Positions 56,641 through 64,000 of a DNA stretch of 64,000 nucleotides are shown here, one piece after another. The notes beneath the pieces were generated by a model that was not told the origin of the DNA, did no database searches, and was given only the letters and a program-made list of their open reading frames with translations. Made by a program: the position numbers and the translations under genes. Each line of letters starts with the position of its first letter. The stretch's first letter is position 1. The DNA lies in assembly GCA_018052735.1 (NCBI GenBank), contig JAGPMT010000002.1:1-64000 (forward strand), read 5' to 3'. This DNA comes from Phycisphaerae bacterium. Lineage in GTDB: Bacteria > Planctomycetota > Phycisphaerae > Sedimentisphaerales > Anaerohalosphaeraceae.

Positions 56641-56919
56641 CTAAAAGATATCTTCCTCGAAGTGAATTTCTACACCTTTGCGGTACACGCGGCTGTCCTT
56701 GCGCATTTTCCACTGCATTAAATATAGACGGGCAGCGTAGCCGATAGCGGAAAAACCTGCCGCAAAGAAAATAACCATAGCAATAATGGCAAAGATATCC
56801 TTTAGTACCCACACCAGCATACCAAGACCGATCAGAATCAGACCGCTTATAAAACTGCTTCTGGCCAAGTCTTTTGTAATCTGCCGAAACGGATTGCTGT
56901 GAAAGAAAAAACGAAACAT
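56641..56919 (-). CDS. Small membrane protein, 92 residues
   Basis: Two membrane helices (FISGLILIGLGMLVWVL and AIIAMVIFFAAGFSAIGYAARLYL) then a basic and acidic tail. AAAGGA site nine nt before ATG. No recognised family. It is 60 bp downstream of the U32 gene end on the same strand but reads the other way round the operon; relation unclear. Confidence 0.65.
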   Translation of the reverse strand: MFRFFFHSNPFRQITKDLARSSFISGLILIGLGMLVWVLKDIFAIIAMVIFFAAGFSAIGYAARLYLMQWKMRKDSRVYRKGVEIHFEEDIF

Positions 56920-56979
56920 TTTCTGATTCCTTTCAATGGGTTATTATACACTATACGCCTAAAGCCGGCCGCTGGTGCA

Positions 56980-58785
56980 TTATTTTATCCAAATTATGTC
57001 CATCCCGCACCGGCCGCATCGAAACTGCACTTGAAACAGATGCCCATCCTCGTCTTCCAGCAGCAGCGGCTCGGCTTGCCCTTCTTGGGGGCATAGATTC
57101 AGCTGTTTTCGCAGGCAGTATTTGGTTGTCATCACCGCCTCATTATGCAAGTCGCATCCGCTTTCTGCCGCCGGCTCGATGTGTTCAACTCCGTGCCGCT
57201 TGTAAAACGCTTGTGCCTTTTCATTGAGGACATTGCCGCGAAAGTCCAGCCGTTTACGGCAGTACGGCACACTGTTTTTGACAATGCCGCCGGCCCGCCG
57301 CGGCCGGCCTGTCAGCCGCGTCTGCACCAATGCCGCCGTCAGCCCCCGTTTGAGTGCATTGAGTACAGAGACAGGCAAAAAGTAGATTTGCTGTGTTTCG
57401 ATGCGTACATCATTGCAGATAAAGATCGTCCCGCCCAACTTCTGCAGCTGTTTGGCCGCTGTCTGACGGGCCTGCTGCGTTTTCTGTGCAGGCTGCTTAT
57501 CCAGCGGCAGCGAAAAATGCGCCTGATTGCCCTCTTGGTCAACCCCGGCCAGTGCGACGCCGTTATCTGTATCCTGCAGCGTCATTTGGATAGGAATCTT
57601 CCGCTCGCCCAGCCGCTGGAGCTGCTTATGAAATCGATGGTCATAATTGCGGTAAACAGCGGTCCCGACTTTCAGAGAACCGATTTTCTGCGGCCAAACC
57701 GTTTGCCCCTCAGCCCGATTGACCATTGTACCGGTAAGGTTTTTATTTTCATCGAAGTAGCAAAGGCCGTCGCCGCTGTGCAGCTGGACGGAGCTGTCCA
57801 GCACGAAGCTGTCCCGATGCACCTGCTGGACGATGCCGACACAGCTGCCGATAGATTTGGGCGTGTCTATGCATCCAAAGGAGTCGATGCGGCCGTTAAT
57901 TCCGTAATCTGTAAAACCCCGGCTGAAGGTTTTCTGCGGATCGGGTTCAAAGTTCAGCCGGCAGATGCCGGAGGAGCTTTTCTGCAATCCCCTTTTGGCA
58001 AGGATGCCGTCCAGCAGACGCCGATAGAAACCCACCGTATTGGCCACATACGCCGCATCTTTCAGACGACCTTCGATTTTGAACGAGACAACGCCGGCAT
58101 CTAACAAAGCCTCAAGATGTGCTGACAGATTGAGATCCTTCAGCGACAGAAGGTAGCGGTTTTTAACAATCGTTCGGCCCTGCGAATCCTTCAGCGTATA
58201 AAGCCGCCGGCACGGCTGGGCGCACTGCCCGCGATTGCCGCTGCGCCCGCCGAGAGCATAACTGAGCCAGCATTGCCCGCTTTGACCCACACACAAGGCC
58301 CCGTGGATAAAGCATTCCAGTTCAATCGACACCGCTTGTCGGATTTGCTTTATCTGCTCTAAAGACAGCTCCCGTGCCAGAATCACGCGGCTGAATCCAA
58401 CCTGCTGCAGGAATCGGATATGGTCAATAGTCGTATTATTCATCTGCGTGCTGGCGATCAGGGGCACCGGCGGCAGATCCAGCTCCAGAAGACCTGTATC
58501 CTGAATAATCAGCCCGTCAATGCCTGCTTCGTAAAGCTGCTCAATCAGACGGCCTGCCTGCGGCAGTTCGTCATCCGTCAGCAGCGTATTCAGAGCCGCG
58601 TACACCCGGACATAATACGGAGCAGCCAGCTCGATGACCCGACGAATGGTTTCAATACTGTTGCCGGCTGCCTGACGGGCGCTGAACTGTTCGGCGCCGA
58701 TATAGACGGCGTCTGCACCGCACAGAATAGCAGCCTGTGCCGCTTCAAAATCTCTGGCCGGAGCTAACAATTCAACGGTCTGCAT
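56980..58785 (-). CDS. U32-family peptidase-like protein
   Basis: 601 residues. The N-terminal TIM-barrel core (1-300) has ELLAPARDFEAAQAAILCGADAVYIGA and the U32 Cys-rich signature ECFIHGALCVGQSGQCWLS ... GNRGQCAQPCR. A long C-terminal extension (about 300-601) with strands and more Cys (CGRCGMD) resembles the DUF3656-type tail of the larger U32 group. Members include RlhA and TrhP, which hydroxylate rRNA or tRNA, and proteins called collagenase-like peptidases. Which role applies is not visible. A weak ribosome site. Confidence 0.88.
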   Translation of the reverse strand: MQTVELLAPARDFEAAQAAILCGADAVYIGAEQFSARQAAGNSIETIRRVIELAAPYYVRVYAALNTLLTDDELPQAGRLIEQLYEAGIDGLIIQDTGLLELDLPPVPLIASTQMNNTTIDHIRFLQQVGFSRVILARELSLEQIKQIRQAVSIELECFIHGALCVGQSGQCWLSYALGGRSGNRGQCAQPCRRLYTLKDSQGRTIVKNRYLLSLKDLNLSAHLEALLDAGVVSFKIEGRLKDAAYVANTVGFYRRLLDGILAKRGLQKSSSGICRLNFEPDPQKTFSRGFTDYGINGRIDSFGCIDTPKSIGSCVGIVQQVHRDSFVLDSSVQLHSGDGLCYFDENKNLTGTMVNRAEGQTVWPQKIGSLKVGTAVYRNYDHRFHKQLQRLGERKIPIQMTLQDTDNGVALAGVDQEGNQAHFSLPLDKQPAQKTQQARQTAAKQLQKLGGTIFICNDVRIETQQIYFLPVSVLNALKRGLTAALVQTRLTGRPRRAGGIVKNSVPYCRKRLDFRGNVLNEKAQAFYKRHGVEHIEPAAESGCDLHNEAVMTTKYCLRKQLNLCPQEGQAEPLLLEDEDGHLFQVQFRCGRCGMDIIWIK

Positions 58786-58814
58786 TGCTCAGATTATATG
58801 CCTAAATGGGCCAA

Positions 58815-58843
58815 TGAAAAAGGCCTCTTTTGCAAGAGGCCTT
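58815..58843 (-). terminator. Rho-independent terminator after groEL
   Basis: AAGGCCTCTT (58820-58829) pairs with AAGAGGCCTT (58834-58843), loop of four; on the minus strand five T follow (complement of AAAAA at 58817-58821). Confidence 0.88.
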
Positions 58844-58850
58844 GTAGTGT

Positions 58851-60470
58851 TTAGTACATATCCGACGGCGGTGCCGCAGGCGTTTTCTTCTTTTCAGGAA
58901 TCTCCGATACAATGGCATCGGTCGTCAGCAGCAGCGACGCAATCGATGCGCCGTTCTGCAGGGCTGTACGCTCCACTTTGGTCGGCACAATCACCCCGAA
59001 TTTAATCATATCGCCATATTCCTTGCGGACCGCATCGTAGCCGAAATTCTTGTCCGACGACTCCATTACTTTCTGAGCGACAATGGACCCGTCCAAACCG
59101 GCATTGGCCGCAATCTGCTTAATCGGTGCCACAACCGCCCGCCGGACAATATCCACACCAATCTGCTCATCGCCGGTGCATTTGATCTTGTCCAGTGCCG
59201 GCAGGCACCGCAGCATCGATACACCGCCGCCCGGCAGGATGCCTTCTTCAACCGCCGCCCGGCAGGCATGCAGAGCATCTTCCACACGGGCCTTCTTTTC
59301 CTTCATCTCGGCCTCGGTAGCCGCCCCGACATTAATCTGGGCAACGCCGCCGGCCAGCTTGGCTAACCGTTCCTGAAGCTTCTCAATATCGTAATCGCTG
59401 GTCGAGGCCTCGATTTCCTTCTTGATTTGCTCGATGCGGCCTTTGATATCGCTGGTCTTGCCGGCGCCTTCCACAATCGTAGTGGTATCTTTATCGACTG
59501 TGACGCGCTTGGCCTGACCCAGCTGGCTGAGCTCCACATTTTCAAGCTGCAGCCCCAAATCCTCGAACAACGCCTGGCCGCCGGTGAGAATGGCAATGTC
59601 CTGCAGCATGGCTTTGCGGCGATCGCCGAAGCCCGGCGCTTTGACGGCACAGACCTGCAGAACACCGCGCAGCTTGTTGACTACCAAGGTAGCCAGTGCT
59701 TCGCCCTCAACATCTTCGGCAATAATCAGCAGCGGCCGGCCCTGCTTGGCTACCTTTTCCAGAATCGGCACCAAGGACTTGACAGCACTGATTTTCTTTT
59801 CATGAATCAGAATATACGGCTTTTCGAGCACGACCGTGCGCTCTTCAGGATTATTGATAAAGTGCGGGCTTAAATACCCTTTGTCAAACTGCATTCCTTC
59901 GAGCAGTTCGACGGTGGTCTCCAAAGACTGGCCTTCCTCGACGGTAATTACGCCGTCCTTGCCGACCTTTTCCATCGCCTGTGCCATTGTGCGGCCGATT
60001 TCTGCATCATGGTTGGCTGAGCAGGTTGCCACTTGTTCAATCTGCTTGGCGGAATCTACCTTAACGCTCATCTTCTGCAGTTCGGCGACAATAGCCTCCA
60101 CCGCCTTGTCAATGCCCCGTTTGACCTGCATGGCATTTGCGCCGGCGGTGATGTTCTTGAGGCCTTCCTCAAAAATGGCTTCCGCCAGAATGGTAGCGGT
60201 GGTTGTTCCATCGCCGGCCACGTTGCTGGTCTTGGAAGCTACTTCCTTGACCATCTGGGCGCCCATGTTCTCATACGGATCTTCCAGCTCAATTTCCTTG
60301 GCGACAGTAACGCCGTCTTTGGTAACCGTCGGACTGCCGAAGGATTTTTCCAGAATCACATTACGCCCGCACGGGCCCAGCGTCACCTTGACCGCGGCGG
60401 CCAGCTTGCGAATGCCTTCGCGGATCGCCGCACGAGCTTCGGTATCAAAAGCAATTTTTTTTGCTGCCAT
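58851..60470 (-). CDS. groEL: Chaperonin GroEL
   Basis: 539 residues of standard chaperonin-60: [45 protein letters not shown] (ATP site with catalytic Asp nearby), and PAL/GGGVS region [14 protein letters not shown]. The C-terminus ends PAAPPSDMY, lacking the Gly-Gly-Met repeats of E. coli GroEL. Ribosome site GGAG. It follows groES by about 60 bp. ATP-driven folding chamber partner of GroES. Confidence 0.97.
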   Translation of the reverse strand: MAAKKIAFDTEARAAIREGIRKLAAAVKVTLGPCGRNVILEKSFGSPTVTKDGVTVAKEIELEDPYENMGAQMVKEVASKTSNVAGDGTTTATILAEAIFEEGLKNITAGANAMQVKRGIDKAVEAIVAELQKMSVKVDSAKQIEQVATCSANHDAEIGRTMAQAMEKVGKDGVITVEEGQSLETTVELLEGMQFDKGYLSPHFINNPEERTVVLEKPYILIHEKKISAVKSLVPILEKVAKQGRPLLIIAEDVEGEALATLVVNKLRGVLQVCAVKAPGFGDRRKAMLQDIAILTGGQALFEDLGLQLENVELSQLGQAKRVTVDKDTTTIVEGAGKTSDIKGRIEQIKKEIEASTSDYDIEKLQERLAKLAGGVAQINVGAATEAEMKEKKARVEDALHACRAAVEEGILPGGGVSMLRCLPALDKIKCTGDEQIGVDIVRRAVVAPIKQIAANAGLDGSIVAQKVMESSDKNFGYDAVRKEYGDMIKFGVIVPTKVERTALQNGASIASLLLTTDAIVSEIPEKKKTPAAPPSDMY

Positions 60471-60530
60471 ATTTTTAGTCTCCTCTTGTCAGTTGTCCCG
60501 ACTTGGCGGGATTTTGTATGCCGTTATTCC

Positions 60531-60821
60531 TTACTCTTCAATAATCGCCAGAATGTCTGATTCATCCATAATCAGATATTCTTTGCCGTCTATTTTTACT
60601 TCCGTTCCAGCATAACTGCCGAACAAAACTTCCTGACCTTTTTTGACGCTCATTTCAGCCCGCTTGCCGTCGTCGAGAAGTTTGCCGTCGCCAACAGAGA
60701 TAACTTTGCCCCGCCGGGGTTTTTCTTTGGCTGTATCCGGAAGCACAATCCCGCCTGCCGTCTTGGCTTCTGCTTCTACACGCTGGACAATCACTTTGTC
60801 CCCTAATGGTCTGATTTTCAT
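60531..60821 (-). CDS. groES: Co-chaperonin GroES
   Basis: 96 residues from [20 protein letters not shown] with TAGGAG upstream. Family marks: [13 protein letters not shown] (mobile loop), [44 protein letters not shown]. It caps the GroEL chamber. Co-transcribed with groEL. A sigma-54-like promoter lies 75 bp upstream; no CIRCE element is seen. Confidence 0.97.
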   Translation of the reverse strand: MKIRPLGDKVIVQRVEAEAKTAGGIVLPDTAKEKPRRGKVISVGDGKLLDDGKRAEMSVKKGQEVLFGSYAGTEVKIDGKEYLIMDESDILAIIEE

Positions 60822-60894
60822 TGCTCGTCTCCTATTGTCTCTAAAAGGTCCATAATTCACAATTGACAAACCGTTACGAAAGAAAATTTATTGT

Positions 60895-60910
60895 TGCAAA
60901 CATTGTGCCA
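60895..60910 (-). promoter_or_regulatory. Sigma-54 (-24/-12) type promoter upstream of groES
   Basis: On the minus strand TGGCACAATGTTTGCA (60910 to 60895): GG and GC are exactly 10 bases apart, matching the sigma-54 consensus TGGCAC-N5-TTGCA. Transcription would start about 60884, 63 bp before the groES ATG. Confidence 0.6.
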
Positions 60911-61289
60911 AGTGTAAAAAACAGCTGGAGCAAATTACATAAGATTATATTGGCAAAGAAGATATACCTATTACGACAAAAACACTCTTATTTTTGTATA
61001 ACCCAATTCGACAGACTGACCTGCGGTTGGCCTGCCATGCTGGCAGAAACACAAAACAGATAAGATACATCTTGTTATCTGGCAATTTTACGGAAAAAAC
61101 AGAATTTAGAGAGGTTCCTTAAAACAACAGTGAGCATTTACTGAAATCACGCAGATATAACGATTTATGTGTTATCTCTATATCGACAGGTGTTGTCTTG
61201 AAGTGTTTAAGAGATACTTTTGCCGAATCAGTCCCCAAAGAGACCTTTAGTTCTTTGAATTATGAATTCCCTGTCTGCTAAAGAAAATA
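60911..61289. other. Gene-free stretch between groES and PEP carboxykinase
   Basis: Contains two hairpins: CTGCCA-TGC-TGGCAG (about 61032-61046) and a longer CAGATAAGAT...ATCTTGTTATCTG (61057-61081) with one bulged base. Both promoters of the flanking genes are here or next to it. No gene is seen. Confidence 0.5.
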
Positions 61290-61317
61290 TTGATTTTAAT
61301 GGGAAAGGTTCTAAAAT
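61290..61317 (+). promoter_or_regulatory. Sigma-70-like promoter of PEP carboxykinase
   Basis: TTGATT (61290-61295), a 16-bp spacer and TAAAAT (61312-61317), about 80 bp before the GTG start codon. Confidence 0.45.
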
Positions 61318-61396
61318 GACGGAAATTTTTTTGTACCTTAAGCTTCATTGAAGCAGCAAAATTGGTAAAAAGATAATCCGGAAAGGGGAACAAGGC

Positions 61397-63262
61397 GTGG
61401 TCAAAACTATTTTAGAAAAAAGTATAGACCCGATAAATCTTAAAAAACTGACAGCTGTAAACAATCCGAAGCTTCATGCTTTCATTGCTGAAGCAATAGA
61501 GCTTTTGAGCCCTTCTAATGTTCTGGTTGTTACAGATTCAAAAGAGGATTTAGCCAATCTGCGTGAAATGGCTAAGAACGGCGGCGGTGAGATTCCCCTT
61601 TCCACCCCCGGCCATACCTATCATTTTGATGGACCCAACGATCAAGGACGCGATACCTTCAGCACCCGCTACCTGCTGCCGAAAGATATGGAACTTGGTG
61701 AATCACTCAACTCCATCGATCGTCAGCAGGGTTTGGAAGAAGTCCGCGGACTTCTCAAAAATGCCATGAAAGGACGCACAATGATTGTCTGCTTCTGGTG
61801 TTTGTGCCCCGCCGGTTCAGATTTTGCGATTTCGTGCGTCCAGATAACCGATTCCCCCTATGTTGCCCACAGCGAAAGCATTCTCTATCGTCCGGGCTAC
61901 GAACAATTCAAAAAACTTGGGCCCCGTGATGAGTTTTTCTGTTTTATGCATTCGGAAGGCGAAACAGATGAAAACGGCTGCAGCATTCACTGGGAAAAAC
62001 GGCGTGTCTATATCGATTTGATAGACAATATGGTCTATTCGGTCAATACCCAGTACGCAGGCAATACGGTCGGGCTGAAAAAACTGGCGCTGCGGCTGGC
62101 TATTCAGAAGGCCTCCAAAGAGGGCTGGCTGGCCGAACATATGTTTATCATGGGCGCCAAAGGTCCCGGCGGCCGCACAACCTATTTTACAGGGGCATTT
62201 CCATCCGCCTGCGGCAAAACCTCAACGGCGATGCTGCCCGGTCAAACCATTGTCGGCGATGATATTGCCTATTTTCGCAAACGCCGCGGCAAGGTATACG
62301 CTGCCAATGTTGAACAGGGCATTTTTGGAATTATCGGCGATGTTAATCCCGATGATGATCCGGTTATTTTCAAGGCCTTGCAAACCCCCGGCGAAGTGAT
62401 TTTCGGCAATGTCCTGATAGCGGACGGCAAACCCTACTGGGAGGGAATGGGCTGTGAGCTGCCTAAACGCGGCATCAATTTTCAGGGAGAATGGTACTTA
62501 GGCAAAAAAGACAGCGAAGGAAAAGAGATACCCCCCTCGCATAAAAATGCCCGCTATACAATCCGGCTGGATGCTCTGGCGAATCTGGATCCGGAACTGG
62601 AAAATCCGCAAGGTGTGCCTGTCGGCGGAATCATTTACGGCGGACGCGACAGCGATACCCTTGCCCCCATCGAGCAGGCATTCAACTGGACCGAAGGCAT
62701 CATTGCCAAAGGTGCCGCTATCGAATCCGAGACCACAGCAGCGACATTGGGCCAGCACGGCGTGCGCAAGTTCAACATTATGGCCAATCAGGATTTTGTA
62801 TCCATTCCGCTGGGCCGCTATATTCAAAACAATCTAGATTTCGCCCAAGGCGTCAAAAATCCGCCGGCGATTTTTTCGGTCAATTATTTCCTCCGGGATG
62901 AAAACAACAAATTCCTCAACGGCAAGCTGGACAAGATGATTTGGCTGCTGTGGGCCGAACTGCGGGTCAATGGTGATGTTGATGCCCTCCAGACGCCTAC
63001 CGGCTGGATACCCCGCTATGAAGATTTGGTGCCGCTGTTTGCAGACAAGCTTGGCAAGAAGTACACGCAGGACGATTATGTCAAGCAGTTTACGGTCCGG
63101 GTTGCCAATCTGCTGGATAAGTTTGATCGCGTAGAAAAAATTTATCGCGACAAAGTCCCGGACACTCCGCAGATTGTCTATGATACCTTTGCGGCTATCC
63201 GCAAGCGGCTGCAGGAGGCCCGCAGCAGATATGGCGATTTCATCAGCCCGCTGGCCCTGTAA
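61397..63262 (+). CDS. Phosphoenolpyruvate carboxykinase (GTP)
   Basis: 621 residues, GTG start with GGGG tract upstream. GTP-type landmarks: MFIMGAKGPGGRTTYFTGAFPSACGKTSTAML (P-loop with reactive Cys, about 262-290), GDDIAYFR, GRDSDTLAPIEQAFNW and ERRVYIDL-type substrate strand. It interconverts oxaloacetate and PEP in gluconeogenesis or, in fermenters, in CO2 fixation. Length fits GTP-dependent rather than ATP-dependent enzymes. Confidence 0.95.
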   Translation: MVKTILEKSIDPINLKKLTAVNNPKLHAFIAEAIELLSPSNVLVVTDSKEDLANLREMAKNGGGEIPLSTPGHTYHFDGPNDQGRDTFSTRYLLPKDMELGESLNSIDRQQGLEEVRGLLKNAMKGRTMIVCFWCLCPAGSDFAISCVQITDSPYVAHSESILYRPGYEQFKKLGPRDEFFCFMHSEGETDENGCSIHWEKRRVYIDLIDNMVYSVNTQYAGNTVGLKKLALRLAIQKASKEGWLAEHMFIMGAKGPGGRTTYFTGAFPSACGKTSTAMLPGQTIVGDDIAYFRKRRGKVYAANVEQGIFGIIGDVNPDDDPVIFKALQTPGEVIFGNVLIADGKPYWEGMGCELPKRGINFQGEWYLGKKDSEGKEIPPSHKNARYTIRLDALANLDPELENPQGVPVGGIIYGGRDSDTLAPIEQAFNWTEGIIAKGAAIESETTAATLGQHGVRKFNIMANQDFVSIPLGRYIQNNLDFAQGVKNPPAIFSVNYFLRDENNKFLNGKLDKMIWLLWAELRVNGDVDALQTPTGWIPRYEDLVPLFADKLGKKYTQDDYVKQFTVRVANLLDKFDRVEKIYRDKVPDTPQIVYDTFAAIRKRLQEARSRYGDFISPLAL

Positions 63263-63532
63263 CCGTAAGTTCGGATGCCAAAAGGCCCTTGAGGCGTGCC
63301 GGGTTTTCTTTGTCGCTGCGAATAGCCGAATGATTACGGGATAGGTTTTATCCTGACAGCGGACATCAATTTGGCGGATGAATCCGTTCGGATGGCTCCA
63401 ATAGATCCCGATCGAGGCGGTATAAAACAACGGCTTAACAGCACGCTGTTTACAGGAGTTTTCGGCAGCGCCGGATGCACACCCAAAAGCCGTAAGACAG
63501 CTCAATGACCTTACTGCTTTGAATGCCTTTGA
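63263..63532. other. Gene-free stretch before the Kdo transferase
   Basis: About 270 bp with no convincing gene; a GC-rich segment (AAGGCCC...GGGTTTTC at about 63280-63309) might be a weak terminator for PEP carboxykinase. Confidence 0.4.
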
Positions 63533-64000
63533 ATGTTTGACAGCCGCATCATTAGCAGATATGATTTTCTTATGCAAATAGTGATGAACCTGATTTACTG
63601 CATTGCGCTGGTGCTGTACAGCCCCAAGATTATCTATCGCCGCTTGTTTGAGAATCGCTACCGCGAGGGCTGGCGGCAGCGGCGCGGATTTATTGACCGC
63701 CGATGCCCCGACAAACCGTGCATTTGGATTCATGCCGTCAGTGTCGGCGAGGTCAATGCCGCCCGCACGCTCATCGACGAATTGCGCCGTCAAATGCCCA
63801 ATTACGAAGTCGTACTTTCCTCGACGACCGATACCGGTCTGGCACGCGCCAAATCGCAGTATGAAAAGGACCTGTCGGTATTTTATTTTCCGTTGGATTT
63901 TTCATGGACAATGCGGCGGGCTTTTGACCGTCTTCGGCCGGCACTGATTTTGCTGATGGAGCTGGAGGTGTGGCCTAATATGGCTGCAATTGCAGCCAAG
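63533..64000 (+). CDS. waaA: Kdo transferase WaaA, N-terminal part (continues beyond window)
   Basis: 156 codons are visible. An N-terminal membrane helix (MNLIYCIALVLYSP) precedes the GT-B domain start: RYREGWRQRRG, IWIHAVSVGEVNAARTLI, LSSTTDTGLARAK, FYFPLDFSW and LMELEVWPN. These are the landmarks of 3-deoxy-manno-octulosonate transferase that adds Kdo to lipid A, implying a Gram-negative-type outer membrane. Other in-frame starts lie at 63572 and 63584; none has a strong ribosome site. Confidence 0.85.
   Translation, partial: MFDSRIISRYDFLMQIVMNLIYCIALVLYSPKIIYRRLFENRYREGWRQRRGFIDRRCPDKPCIWIHAVSVGEVNAARTLIDELRRQMPNYEVVLSSTTDTGLARAKSQYEKDLSVFYFPLDFSWTMRRAFDRLRPALILLMELEVWPNMAAIAAK

Noticed and set aside
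60822-61396. CIRCE (HrcA) element before groES
   Set aside because: No TTAGCACTC/GAGTGCTAA inverted repeat is present.

Overview
The window looks like chromosomal DNA of a planctomycete, most likely class Phycisphaerae (Sedimentisphaerales-like). This is inferred from gene content rather than from a marker search. The pointers are secreted LamG/PA14 proteins and enzymes ending in a dockerin-like Asp-rich repeat, two DUF4056 lipoproteins, a planctomycete-style PilB-like ATPase with an altered P-loop, many predicted lipoproteins, SGNH and PhoPQ-related esterases, and an LPS-type Kdo transferase. No rRNA, CRISPR array, IS element or prophage is visible. One tRNA gene (Ala, CGC) is present.

Layout. 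1-16.1 kb is a polysaccharide and secreted-enzyme region: a giant M6-like protease with LamG modules, a LacI regulator with a cluster of TTTTCGAAAA palindromes, a hybrid histidine kinase, a beta-helix/GH43 arabinanase, two tandem DUF4056 lipoproteins, an exported MsrB and a PhoPQ-activated-type esterase. 16.1-19.8 kb holds dnaA, a ParA ATPase fused to a glycogen-binding-like domain, and tRNA-Ala. 19.8-27.2 kb has two minus-strand operons: radical SAM / Ser-Thr kinase / TetR, and pilT / PilB-like / CvpA-like. 27.5-34.2 kb carries CorA, then lemA and an M48 protease that appear to have been split by a GH16 glucanase gene, and two zf-TFIIB zinc-ribbon proteins. 34.4-41.5 kb carries an amidohydrolase-fold protein lacking metal-site residues, an NSS transporter with its MetS-like small subunit, Rrf2-MazG, DAHP synthase and ftsY. 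41.5-46.3 kb is the replication cluster gyrB / DUF721 (DciA-like) / dnaN on the minus strand. It faces away from an AT-rich, DnaA-box-containing gap (46.3-46.8 kb) that I take as the likely oriC. 46.8-64 kb is mostly housekeeping: obg-coaX-aldolase, M42 peptidase, SGNH hydrolase, Pmp3, DMT transporter, greA, carboxynorspermidine synthase, U32 peptidase, groES-groEL, GTP-type PEP carboxykinase and the start of a Kdo transferase (waaA).

How it fits together. The left arm suggests regulated degradation of pectin/arabinan and beta-glucan: GH43 with a beta-helix, GH16 with a DUF3472-like domain, and LacI plus two-component regulators. The centre is a chromosome replication and segregation neighbourhood (dnaA, ParA-like, gyrB, dciA, dnaN, oriC), with dnaA displaced about 30 kb from the probable origin. 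The most unusual items are the ParA-glycogen-binding fusion, the chimeric start of the GH16 gene between lemA and M48, the PilB-like ATPase without the P-loop lysine next to a normal PilT, the near-perfect sigma-54-type promoter before groES, and the origin-like region. Coordinates of starts were chosen by reading ribosome-binding sites. Domain boundaries are approximate, and all family calls are from motif recognition, not database searches.
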